A stretch of DNA of 64,000 nt. Origin: Sclerotinia nivalis (lineage: Eukaryota; Ascomycota; Leotiomycetes; Helotiales; Sclerotiniaceae). The notes below the pieces were generated by a model that searched no databases, had not been told where the DNA came from, and saw only the letters and a program-made list of their open reading frames with translations. Numbering within the stretch: position 1 is the stretch's first letter; each line of letters starts with the position of its first letter. The position numbers and the translations under genes were made by a program. The DNA is taken from NCBI GenBank assembly GCA_029531795.1, contig JAPEIS010000008.1, forward strand, positions 2,294,001 through 2,358,000, given 5' to 3'. This document shows, piece by piece, positions 1 to 12,657 of this stretch.

Positions 1-361
1 CCCTATACACCATTCCATCTTCCTCATCCCTATCTCCCTTCTCCCCCCATCTCAAATCACATTCGCACCTCCCAAGAAACTCCTTTATATTCAAAAATCA
101 TATATCTTCCCACATACTATAAATATAAAATTTCTATAATCCGGGTATTTAGTATAAATATTTATTTTCCATCATCGTCCACTCTTCTGCACGGTATCCT
201 CATAAGCATCGTTCGCATCGCATTGCTCTATCATATCCTAACCACAGTCCCTCCAATCCACTCCAATCAACCAATCCATCTAAAATCCATGCCAACCAAC
301 GCTATGCCACAAAAATACCCCAACGTCCAAACCACTTCTGTCCTCTAAATACTCAATTCAC
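1..361. other. Non-coding DNA downstream of the tps2 gene
   Basis: No ORF or RNA gene is visible. The stretch is pyrimidine-rich on the plus strand and lies 3' of the minus-strand trehalose phosphatase gene, so it probably holds that gene's 3' UTR and terminator. I see no clear poly(A) signal. Confidence 0.5.
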
Positions 362-3300
362 TCATCTTCCCTCTCCTGTACTTGGAGCTCCAGGAACCAT
401 ATCTAATGCCTCCAATTTGGTAGGCATTTCCTCTCTATTCCTTCCCTCTACTACAGCAATTGGTCCCAAATCCGCAACATTCGTATCTCCACCTCCGAGT
501 AAAGCAATACTACTAATAACATCTACTGGTTCCAAAAGATGCCATTTAGCTAATGTTGGTTTACTTGATGCTCCAACGGTAACCGTAAAGACATGGTCTG
601 CGTCGAGATCACTATTATTTAATGCTCTGAACATATCTTCATCGGTCGTATCATCACCAGCGCACATAGTGAATTCAGGAGGTTGACCGACTTCTTTGCC
701 ATAAGAATCGACGAGTTGTTTAGCAATGGAACCTTTGTTGATAAATGTGGGGCGAACTTCAAGATTGGCTTTACCAGTCATGACTTCCACATCCCAGGCT
801 TTGCCAACAGTAGACTCGAGTTCTTTTTGACATTCACGAGACATGCGTTCACCAAGTTCGGGATCCGATGGGCGATAATGCCATGTTAAGGCACAACGTT
901 TCCGTTCAATGAAGGAGCCTAATTTTGTTAGTGAGAGATCAAATAAAAATCCAACAAATGAGAAAACTACGAACCTGGAGTCTTCTCGGTATATTTCTGA
1001 AAACAATCCATAACTTCCTTTTGCCAGCCCATATCAAATTTCTCGGCAAGATTTTCCCATTCTTGACTACCTGGGTGACGCATAAAACTACCATGTTCAG
1101 CACTGAATCCTAACTCTGGAATATGTCCTAGATGTTGTCCCAAAAAGTCTTGATCTCTACCACTAATAATCCAAATGGAGTTTTTAGGATCAGCAGCAAG
1201 AGCTTTCAGTGTGCGGTATAATTTATCGGATGGTAAAGCTGCAGCAGGATCTCTGACAATTGGTGTGAGAGTACCATCATAATCGAACATGAACAACCTC
1301 TTTTTAGCGGCTCTGTATTGAACCAACATGGAAGCTCTATCCAAGAGAGGAGTTGCAAATGCATTATTGTTGGAACCAATTTTTGTGATCAAGGTTCGAA
1401 TGAGACTCTTTGTCCAGACTTGAATATCATTTTTAAAGATGTATTCCGATAATGAGTGGTGAAGTTCTGCTTTTTTGGCTTGAGGCATCTCCAAAGCAAG
1501 TCGAATGTTTTCGGCGACAGTGTTCATATCCCATGGATTGATGTGAATGGCTGTATCCAAGACGGCAGCTGATCCAGAAAATTCGGATATAATCAAAGGA
1601 CCATGGTTCTCTTTTTGACAAACAACATATTCCAAACTTGTTGTGTTCATACCATCACGTACACTAGTGATTAAACCCACATCCGCTACACGAAGAAGAG
1701 CAAGATACTCTTCCTGTGAAAGATATTGAGGGTAATGTTGAACAGGAGAGAAACTCAAAGAGCCATATAGACCATTGATCTTTGCGACAAGTTCAGCAAC
1801 ATTGGCCGCGATCTTATTTCCAGAATCTTCTCTTTCTTCTTCAACACTAGTTGGACTTGTGACTTGTACCAAAACAACCTTCTCACGCCATTCTGGAAAA
1901 TTCTCCAAGAAGCGTTCAAAGGCCATGAGCTTTTGTGCAACACCTCTAACACTGTCAAGACGATCCCGACCAACGATAATTTTTTTGCCTGCATATAATT
2001 TCCTCAATGCTGCAACTTTACCATCGATAGCAGGGTCATTAAAAGCGAGCTTTTCAACATTTCGTGCATCAATTCCAATAGGAAAAGCTCCCACATCACA
2101 TCTTGCACCATATGCTTCGACACCTGCGCTTGTTGATGGGAATCCCAGGATACGAGTACAACAGGAATTAAAGTGTCGAGTATAACTGAATGATTGTAAC
2201 CCAACCAAATTTGCGCTTAAAACTCCCTCTAAAATCTCCTTTCTTCTCGGTAAACATCGAAGGAATTCGCTACTGGGAAATGGAATATGAAGATAGAAAA
2301 CAATGCTCATATGTGGAACTCGTTGTCTCAACATACTAGGAAGAAGTAAAAGATGATAATCATGAACCATAACGATGTCGCCAGGTTTATAAACTTCGAG
2401 GATCCGGTCTGCGAATTTTTGATTCATTCGATAATAATCTGCCCATGATTGTCGTTCTTGTCGACCATTTGTAGGTTCATGTTGTTTGTAATGAAATAGA
2501 GTGTATAGTTCATGCTCTGCAAATCTTCTCCATCTTGATTGATCTTTCAAGCAAATGCTTCCATCATCGCTTGTATCTGCATCATCACATAGCCAAACTG
2601 GGAAGACTTTTCCGTGCTTTTGATGTGCGAGTTGTTTTTCGAGTCGTTGCCTGTCTTCACTTGTAATAAACAATCCTTCGTTTTCTACTGGAGTTGGAGG
2701 CATGGTAACACCATCCACTGGTATCGGTGCCGAGCTCTTATTGTAAGGAACTCGGTTTTGTGGGGGTTGCGATTGTATTGGGTGTCCTCCAAGTGGAGGG
2801 GTATCCGGAGGTGTGAGATCTTCGACTGGGTTAATTTCTCCAGTCCAGCCAACGAGTGTATGATTCCATGGTGATTTGTCCGAGGCGAGATATTTGAAGG
2901 AATCGAATTGAGAGGAACCACCATGTCTTTGCGACCAGGTCTATGCGATTGTTAGTACCAAAAATGCCCGAAAAACATGTCCGCACATACCCAATCTGAG
3001 CCTTTTCTGTACATCAGTGATTGTTGTATACAAAATGTCGCAGAAATGATTCCTCCAGTCAAACCTAATGATGGATGCGCAGCTCGTGGATCAAGGTCCG
3101 ATAAGGAACCTTGTCTTTCGCGACCAGCAGCTAGACTCATTATCTGAAGAACTTCTTGATTTGACAATTTGCCATCAGTGGCATCGGATGGGGAGTTTGC
3201 CATGTTGGAAGAGTGGTTAAAACCGTGGAAGAAATAACTCTGTTCGTCAATTTCAATTGATTTATCATCTACTTTATTCTTTTCGTATGCTCCCAAATGT

Positions 3301-3458
3301 ATGCCCGGAGTGACTGGGATATTCGTAACAGATGGACTCAAAGCTGGGTGTCGACTAATCTGTTTCTTAAGAGTTTCTGGTCGTGAAAGAGGGGTAGCTG
3401 TTGATGCTGATGACTCCGTTAAGCCTGAGCTTGACGAGTCTCTTGTATTCTCTGCCAT
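362..3458 (-). CDS. tps2: Trehalose-6-phosphate phosphatase, two-domain Tps2 type
   Basis: Converts trehalose 6-phosphate to trehalose plus phosphate, the second step of trehalose synthesis; cytosolic, usually in a complex with the synthase. Three exons: 2991-3458, 975-2940 and 362-918. The introns (2941-2990, GTATGT donor, TACTAAC branch; 919-974, GTTCGT donor) restore one frame of 996 residues. The first 240 or so residues are Ser/Thr-rich. A glycosyltransferase-20 domain follows (MVHDYH near residue 343, PFPSSEFLRCLPRR after it). The C-terminal HAD phosphatase domain has motif I FDYDGTLTPI near 708 and AGDDTTDEDMF near 900. The HAD motifs are complete, so phosphatase activity is expected; the GT20 part is normally structural in this family. 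Length is slightly above yeast Tps2. The start MAENTRD at 3458 is the first in-frame ATG. Confidence 0.95.
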
Positions 3459-4700
3459 GATGAAATGTAAGTCAAATAATTATTTAGGAATTGTATTGAA
3501 GGGATTCGTAGAAGAGAAAGTCATAGATAGGTGGAATAAAAAGTGATTATTTAGGAAGAGCTGAATGGGAGGTTTTTGGCAAAGAATGAAGTGAATGGCG
3601 GGGTCAAAGGAGGTATGTGTTTGTGAAACCTCGCAAAGGCTCATATACAGGCAGAATGGATAACACGATAAAGTTTCGCGTCTCCAATCTGATTTCTTGT
3701 ATATGAGTAGACTTTGCTCCGGTTTATATCCTTTCGGGTAGGAACGTGGTCAAGTGGTTGGCACAAGGAAAGAGCGCAAGGTGGAAAATCTTGGAAGAGA
3801 AGATGATGGGATTCCGAACACACCTTGGAATACCTAGTAATTCAATCCAAAAATTCTGATTTCTGATAAGACAACCAACCCACCAGCTTGCAGCTTTCCG
3901 GAGCAAATGCTCAGGTCGTACAATACGTGACGTAATTATGCTGCTTGCGTCTTGCCGAATTATAACTTATAATTAGAAAGATCTTCGTAAGAAGAAAATA
4001 AATGTAAAAAGATTTTGGGGTATTTTTTATCCTCCGTTTTAAATCTAATATCTCGTCGACGATGTAGATTGATATTGATGCTATTTTGTGATTTGGAGAC
4101 AGGAAGGTTTTGGAGGGGAGATTAAAGGTAAAAAGGAGTAGAGTTACTCTTACTCCTGTAGAAGAATAAAGTTTACGCTTTCCAAAGAACGGGACTGACC
4201 ATCGATTTTGTTCTATGCGATACCACGATATTTGGCTATTTAGTCACTAGTTGTTCATTAACTCCGTACTAGGTCACGATTTGAGGTCTGGGTTATTTAG
4301 GGTGGAGGGGCATAATGAGTGGGTATTCCCATAATCTCCATATTGCACCATTTCCAATCCGACCTTGATTGTACAGAGTATTGGATTGGATAATTGATAA
4401 TTTGATGGATCCGATACTGGGGACCGGGAACGTTCGATGGGGCAAAATAGAAGACTAACTAATAGGGTCTCCGTATCTTATTCACGATAGAAGAATAAAT
4501 TGGAACGAACAGGGAGACAAGCGAAAAGGTAAATAAATGAATGGTAAGTGTGCCAACATTTTATTTTAGTGTCGGTGGTTTTCTAGTAATGCTTGATGTT
4601 CTAGAGATATTCTAGATTGGTTCCATTAGTTTTAGCATGGAAAGATGGAGAGATGGAAAGATGGAAAGATAAGATCTTCAGGGCAAGTTGCGCTTTTGCT
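3459..4700 (-). promoter_or_regulatory. Probable upstream region of tps2
   Basis: No gene is visible here. Two AGGGG pentamers (4114-4118 and 4306-4310) match the stress-response element that drives trehalose genes in yeast. A 5-bp motif is expected by chance at this frequency, so the regulatory reading is an inference. A short GATGGAAA-like repeat lies at about 4640-4675. Confidence 0.3.
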
Positions 4701-7700
4701 AACAAACAACAAATGGAATGGAATCGTGTCCGGACGGATGTGTCCTTTCTTCTTCCTTATTCATCAACATACGAGCCCGAGTACAAGTAAATAGATACCT
4801 TGGTAATAAATCATTCGTACACAACATGGAAAGCATTAACCCATTAACCTTATTAGATCACAACATTTTCGTCTACATCCCGATGCATCTCCAAGTCTAG
4901 CTTACTGTTACCCGATATGATATATATAATCATTTAGCTTCGATTCCTTTCGCCGGCTTCCTGGTGGGGTGCTTTATATTATTCATTATTGTATTCATAG
5001 GTTCACTGTTACATATCGATATGTAACATTCGCCGTAATCGAAACCATTCACATCAATACCGGTATCCATCCTCTCAACCTCCACATATCCAAAGGCCTC
5101 AAATCCACTGGCACCAATACGCAAGGTACACACCCAGAACACGTGTCTTGTCGAATTTCCCCTGAAAAATGTTTCAACTTCACCGCAATCTTTTCATCCG
5201 AGGTATGGAAAAGAAACTATAAACCCCCTTACACCGATCAACATGTTAAAATACCATGTAAGATGTTACTCCGTATGTTTCTCCAGAGTCTTATCGGTTC
5301 AACGTTTATTTCTCCATCAATCCTTTCTTGACCAATTCATCAACAAGTGTGTGGCTGGTGTGGGGTAAATTTGTTGTCATCATTGGAATGTTGGCCATCT
5401 ATGGTACGAGTATCAGATTATCAAATTACCATCGTTTATTGAATGAGATTCTATGACTCTTTTGAGGATGGCTTTTTGCTCTTTTTGCGGCATTATGTTG
5501 TTCGCTTGCATCGCTCTCTGAAGTACAGTTTAACGCTCCGTTCATCTCTCATAAAAACACTCAAATTTTCGAACCTCCAAATCTATTTACATATCCAATC
5601 CTATTCACACAATAATCACCCTCTTTGAAATGTTAAAAACAACTCAAAAATCCAGCAAACATGAGTAAAAGTCCATGGTTTAATTTGTGGCTATTACATA
5701 TTCTACAGTTCAGTTACTGCCACTTATCTCACATAGCTTGGTGTACCTTTAATGAATACGTGTCTATTTTTTATTTTTTTCTCTCCTTATGGATATTTCA
5801 TTGTTCCCCGAGGTCAAGTCTATTTATCCTAGCTGCAAGAAGTCTAGACACAAAATTTACGAGCCTTTAGTTGCCTTGATTGTTATTCTTTAGTTTCGAG
5901 ATCCTTCATTTCAATAGCCTACAACAAAATCCACACAATCTTATAATATTGGCTGTGAATCCCTTTTACCACCTATTTTGGCAATATAGCTCGGATAAAG
6001 ACTAAGGCTAAACAAAAGCCCAACTCTATCAATCTTCATACCCGAAAGAGAAAAGTAAGGAAAGCTCCCGTCATTTGATATTGAGACTTCGGAACCGCCA
6101 GATAATGAACCGGAAGCGGACTTGGTGAGATTGATCCCATTCCTCCCGAGTACCATATTTTTTAAGATCCCTAAATCACCAAGAAGTCTGAGGAAATACT
6201 ACCAGGTAGAGAATACGATGAATTTTACTGTCATGGGAAATCTTAGTGAAGAGTTGGAAAAGAGATTGTCAAAGTGATTCTCAACTGTCGGTTATTTCGT
6301 TACCAAAGGACTGGCGTGAATGTATCTATTCAGTATCTACCTCCGGCTTTCATCCCATAGGTGCCAGCGACAAGCGTCAGGTTAGCATTATCAAAAGCTT
6401 GGCGACGAAGGAGTGATATTCTTTGCTAATATACGATATGCGTTTTACATTTATATTCAATTTCACAACCACATCCAACCACAAAACCAGGCAAAATCTT
6501 CATGTGATAAGAATTACCAATACATCAACCAAAACCATTCCACACATTCCACCAAACGATCAAGAGTTTTGCATACCATCCTTTCATCACACCATTCAAA
6601 CATTTTACTACAGATGAAGACCTGACATCCTCTATTTTCCCTATGCAGATGCAGTGATCTAGCCACTCACTTTCATAAGAATCTAATCTTACAAGATCCA
6701 GCATCATTTATACAACACATCACAATCTATCTAATAAAGCACTTTACTCTTCATTTTCAAGAACCTCATTACAATTCCTATGAATACAGTAGCATCCAAC
6801 ATCTCGATATAAAACCGGGAATATTCTCATGCAATAGCCCGTCGACTAGTAAAGATAAGCCTGATTATTATCCATATATCCAAAACCAACATAAGGAAAT
6901 GACACAACAAATGAAATTCATAATCTTTACTCTTTCTTTACTTTAAAGTTAGAGGAAGGGACTCGAGCTTATGGGAGGAAGAGATCAGGAATCTATGATT
7001 ATAGCCTTGAAAATAGATGGTTTCTTATATGGATGGCTCCTAAATCTACACCTATATCTCCACGCTCTATACTCCTCAAGTCTATCTTCTGGATTAAGTT
7101 TTATATCTCATATTTTATTTTGGGAGGGGGTCGAAATGTTGAAGGTTGAGGTATATATATACATATATATATGTACGTATTAATGCGGCATTGTGCGATG
7201 GACGATTGCTTAATTAAGTTTAATTCCTTGTGTGTATGGTAATATGTTGTAAGATTATTTTTAGAGAGAATTTCGCTTTTAGTAAAATGGCTATTGTCGT
7301 CGTCTATTGCCATAACTTCTTTACCCCAAGCTATCAAACCCGGGAAGCGTTGATCTTCATGATAACTGCAATGACACTGATGGAGTCAGAAACTGGCAAG
7401 TTAGACAATGATTATACCATTTCAAACTACCAACCAGAAATAAGCGCCCTACGGTGAAATATCTATCATCAGCTCCTAGTACAATTAATCACCGTTACGA
7501 TCCGGTTTTGTGAAATTGCCATGATGCAATGATTTCTAGGAATAGAGGAGAAAGGAGATGGTGTTTATACCTTTGTGATAGAAGCGTGGATCTGCGGAAA
7601 GAGAGGAGATTTTCCTTCGCTAGGAACGAAATACGGACAGCCAAAAAATAAAAATAAATAATTGCTTTAAGATTAAAAGATCCATGCATATCAGTCTCCA

Positions 7701-10700
7701 CTCACCATCCCCCTTTCCGTTCTAAAAATATATTCCCACGGGTATAAAGTCTCATGCTTGAATGTTCTTTTACTTGCTAAATCTTTGAGAGGGGTTCATC
7801 CAAGCTTAAGTTACCCGAGGGATAGTATTGAAAATCTAGACTGGAGTGTTTTAGTTGGGAAATTTTAAGGATGAGAGGATATTTTTGAATGCGAGGGAGC
7901 ATAACGGTTGTTTCTGCTGCTAGTTTCATTATCGGCTTGTGTGTAGGAAATATGGGATTTTTCTTGCTGTTCTTTTTAGGTTTGGGGCGGTGGTGGTGAT
8001 ATTAGGGAGATATACGAATAGCAGTGATCAATCATTCCCCAGCACCAGCAGCAAGAAATAACAACCCCAAGCCCAAGAAAAATCTAATTTTGTCCGTCGA
8101 GATTCTCACTCGCCATTTGCGTCTACGACGGAGAGAATTTACAATTCAGCATTCAACCCACCATTCTCAGGATGAATAAAGTTCCTAGCAGCAATTCCGG
8201 AGATCTTATATTTGTTAAATGGAGGGTTTATATATTTACTTACTTACTTAATTAGTAGATAATTTTACTGAAGTTGGAGGAAGAAATCAGAGTACTGACT
8301 CCTTTTGGTTTCTATGATCTTGGATGATTTTTGATGTTATAGAAGTGCATACATAATTGGGGGTGAAATTTGTCGCAATTCGACACCTGAGGGAATAAGG
8401 AATTGCGGATATATAAAGTATGAAAGGATGGAATTTTGTAGTTATATCATCTCATCTCAATAAGCTCATGTATCGATCTCCAGACGGGATGAAGGGGGGA
8501 GGGTATAAATATCCCTCCACTTAAGCTTCTTTTGGTTTTCTTATTTTCATATCAAAATGACCGGGATTAAATGCATGCTATGGTTCCTATTGTCGATTGG
8601 AACCTGGAGAAGAATTAGATGTTGATTTTATATTCCTAAGTCCTAATTCTCCACTCTTGCTCCTATACGATGACTTCACTTTCAGAGTTTAGAGTTTCAG
8701 TTATTCGTAAATCTCAATATCAAATCTTCCAATGCAGCGTCGTTAGTCTTAGTATCTTCCTTATACGACGAAAGCATAATTTGAGAGAAATCCTCCTTGG
8801 CACTGAAGAGAGTACTTCATGAGTTCTGGTGAGCATGTGCTCAGCTCTCTCCCTCTTAATTTGGGGCGCCCTTTTCTTGGAACATCGAAAGCATGTTTGA
8901 CGATTTGAAGATCGATCCCATGATTGCGGACTTTATATACTCTAGCAATACTTGGGAGAAATGCTATTGGTCTTTTTTTGATTTGCTATCCAGCTTTGTT
9001 GCTCGGATCGAATCTTCCCTTTACTGTCCAATACCAATATCGACATCTACCAAAATCCAAAATGATGGATGTGACCAGAAACCTCCTAGTTTTCATTTTT
9101 GAACGAGCTCTTTTCAAAATTATATTCTATGGTAGTGTATATAAACTCCTTCTATCAGACTCTTGCTCAGTATATATCTGTATTGGAGAATATGTACATA
9201 GCAGGAGGTAATGCAACGGCAATGGTCCTCGAATACCTGAGATGTCTAAGATGTTTTAGATGCTTTGATTTTTGAGGTTCTTAAGAAAGAAATTGAATGA
9301 TTAAGAGCAAAAATAACAGTAGAAGGAAAGAAATCGAGAAATGATGAGTGTGGGTTGATAGGGATATAATTATCGACAGTGGTATCCCTTGCTAGCAGTA
9401 ATGATGAAATGTAACTCTACACATACCCTCGGGATCTATTCCGGATTTCTTTTTAGGTTGGGATTAAACAGGCGCTTAGAGAAATAAAAGGTTAATGAAC
9501 TCGAGGTTCGGAGCAAGCGGAGCAGCAGCTGGTTATGCATTGGTTTGATTTTTTATTGGGGATTCTGCACGGGTTTATATACTCGTACTATACCAAGAAG
9601 AAAATCTAAAGAAACATAAATGATTATGGAGCCGCCGTGGTATAAAGATCAGGAACTCGGTATATATGATGATATTATTTCTTTTTGTTATTTAGAGTGA
9701 GTATCTTAGTCTTTCCATATTTCCATTTTTATATAAGGGATGCAAACTAACATATTGCCACTGACCGGTTATTCAGATCAATTAGGCTGCAAAATTTTAA
9801 AGTCTGATACTCATGGCGATTATGTGTCTGAATTTTTTGCTTCTAATTTTATTTTGAGAACTCCATGGTTATGGATTCTGAGAATAGCTCCATGAGTCCC
9901 GTGATAGCCCCTCGAGTTCTCGCTAGTAAATTAGGAGCACAGTAACAGCGAGTACGTTAATGGTGAAAACATAGGACGGATAATACTTAATGATAATAAA
10001 TAACTTCCTGGTAGCAATAGCAGGTACCAGAATTAATCTTTACAGCGTATATGCTCCTTGAAATAAAACACGAAGCACTTACCCCGCAGTTAAGAGAAGA
10101 ATTACATCTATAATGATCCTAAAAACTTGGCCAAGTGGTTCCATTCCTTTGTTTTCAACTACTATCTTTAAATAGTCATACTATACTGAACGAACTTGTC
10201 TTGTGAAGAACTTTACACACCCTTTGACTGAGAAATTGTAAGAGGTAGAAGACGCTCTGTAAATTTGGCTGTAAAGTGAAACTAGAAAGGCGCGAATCAG
10301 ACAGCGGAACTGAGGAACTTGTTATTTGTTCTGAAAGTAGTACAAATATTTGAATGATATGCACGCTTGTGATATCTGTTTGACTGGGAGCGGGAGGAAT
10401 TTATCAAGAACTATGTAAACATGATGATTGGGTAGACTTGAAGAGAAACAAAAACCTCAAGTAAATAGATAAGTTGAAGCTCATGGCAGCTGCCTATTCT
10501 TTCTTCAGTGGCTGAGGTGTAGATTTGCAGCGAATGTTTGAGTACCAGCGGATCATTGTGTTATTTCCTCGGGGTGACAGTGAGCTAGCTAACCATGAAG
10601 GTAACAACGCATGCCTGCGACGGTGCGCGTGGAAATTGACAGTCGCTATTACTGAGCCTAACCGCCATGCGCAGTAACTACTACCGAATGTGAGGATTGT

Positions 10701-11233
10701 ATTCCTCTAGCCGAAGAGAAATACCATGATAATTGCTTGAACCCCATAGTTTGTTTGATATCATGGGCAGGAATAATAGTTAGGTTTGGCTCGCAGCAAT
10801 GTTTAGGTCTTTCAAGTACCAGGGACGGAGAGTTGGTATCTTGCTGTAGAGTGCATGCTCCCCTTTGGAGTTATTTATAAGATAGGCTGCAACTTAAGAA
10901 AGACATAAAAGTAATAGCAAATAAGAGATGTGGAAACTCATTTTAAGCTTTATGATAGCAGGATGAGGATGTGACGAGACAATGTAATTCAACGCAAAGT
11001 GTTCTTAGAACATTAGGCGGATGAAACAGGAACAAAATTAGCACAGCAAGGTTAGTATTATGATGAGGCTATCAGACTATGCAACGAATGGTGAGATGCT
11101 GAGGGCTTACTTTTTTTTGAGGGGTGTTGATTTGCTCAAATGATAACAACTGTCTCTGAATTTGGATATGTCATGATTGTAGGTCAAATTGACAACAATT
11201 TAATTTTAACTCTTGATGATAACTTTAACATTC
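4701..11233. other. Gene-poor AT-rich stretch, nothing recognised
   Basis: About 6.5 kb in which all ORFs are short (120 codons or less), unlike known proteins and without convincing splice partners. I see no tRNA or rRNA. A perfect 16-nt AT palindrome lies at 7160-7175. TA-rich microsatellite-like patches also occur, but no transposon ends or domains. It could hold long non-coding transcripts or regulatory DNA. Confidence 0.4.
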
Positions 11234-11914
11234 TTATACCACAAGCAGTATCGCCATAGTGATTAGATTTTCCACTGCAAACTCAAGTGCCAGAAGAAGC
11301 GCAAGTAACCACAAGATTCCTCGTGTGGAATAGATGGGTAGTTCTTGCCATAATCTTCTAGTTATAATTTGTGCTAGAGAGAATTTATAGTGCGTTGGAG
11401 ATAATTTTGTAAATGTAGATAGCGTAGTATTGTGAAAAGAAATGCCGTCTGGGGTTGGATTTGTGAAGGGCACGAGATATTGCTCCAGTTCAACGCCCAG
11501 ATTGAGTGTCAAGCGCCAGCTGGCTGGTGCTATATAAAAATCAGATTCCCAACTTGAGTTTCAGCACAGCAGAGTTTATTCCTCAGCTTTGAGGTACTTA
11601 AAGGGCTCCTGCAAATATGCCGTCGGATAATGTGTTGAGGCCAGGCGGTAAAGTTTGCTTGTCCTCTCCCTCCGAACCACTTGCTCTCTATTCTCCCTTT
11701 AGTCTAGAGTGTCAGGTTGGACTACCAATAAGCGTGATGCTTCACAGGCTTGACGGTAGGCAGTGAATGACTTTTGACACTGCGTCCAGCTCCTCTCAAT
11801 ATGTAGCACACTGCCAGTTTCGCACAAAGCTTCGTAAATATAAGCTTGATCTCTCCTCGAACTGAGAGAATGTCTTTGTGGAATAGAAATGCCTGTCACC
11901 TTTGAGTCCGTCAA
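11234..11914 (-). other. Possible remnant of a protein-coding gene
   Basis: Two minus-strand open segments have protein-like composition but no ATG start. Segment 11234-11570 reads through WESDFYIAPASWRLTL and ends with a hydrophobic, membrane-like stretch (ILWLLALLLALEF). Segment 11699-11914 is polar and opens with a TTG codon. I could not join them in one frame with good splice sites. They may be fragments of a decayed gene or chance ORFs. No family is recognised. Confidence 0.2.
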
Positions 11915-12657
11915 CTATGTCTAGATCGCGGGTTCCATATTCTGTGGTGCCCTTAACACTTGGGCCTGTAGACCCCGGACTTCGGCTTCCGCACGCTTAT
12001 CAGAGCTTGTTAATTCCAACCTCAGTTCAGTTCAATTCTAAAACCTAACCTTCATTGAAAATTCATTTAACATCAAATCCATCGCAAAAAGCTTCATCGA
12101 TTGCATATTTGTTGGGAAACTAAAGGGTAAATATACTTCAATATGCAAAAGCCCTCAGGGACTGGGTGACGGGCCATGATGATGGGTATGATATAATGTC
12201 AGCAAGAAAGCACATGGGCGCGTCTATTTCAGGAAAGTATCATGAATATTAAGTATTGTACGAAGAATTATTGATGAATACTATAGAATACGCCATTCCT
12301 GCAAAAAGAAATCCGCTAATTCCCTCCCAACTGCAAAATCTCATCGGCAGATTTACCCAATGAGCTGTAACGTTACACCCTATAGCTGTAAAACGAGGTC
12401 TCTTAAAATGACACTTTTAGATTCTCCCAGGTACGGCATTATGGTGGTGATGTACGAAGAACATCTCGATCCCAGCCATCTCCCCCTCACGCCGTCTTGG
12501 CCAATCAGACAAAGCCAAACGCCCGCCGCTCGGTTTAACAATTGCCCACCACCAAACCAATACTTACACCTCAAATCAACGCAAACAAATCGATTTCGTC
12601 AAATGTGTAACGCACGAGTAAGGTAAAGGGCTCTCTGAAGTCACCGAAAAGACTATA
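11915..12657. other. Intergenic DNA, no gene seen
   Basis: Only short ORFs occur, and they are unlike proteins. The stretch lies downstream of the 589-residue minus-strand gene and so may carry its 3' UTR. Confidence 0.4.

Noticed and set aside
3735..3835. tRNA-like stretch (GTGGTCAAGTGGTTGGCAC)
   Set aside because: Resembles a D-arm of a Leu/Ser tRNA, but no acceptor stem, anticodon arm or GTTCGA box fits.
4969..5331. 120-codon plus-strand ORF
   Set aside because: No domain, no splice partner, and composition like the surrounding non-coding DNA.
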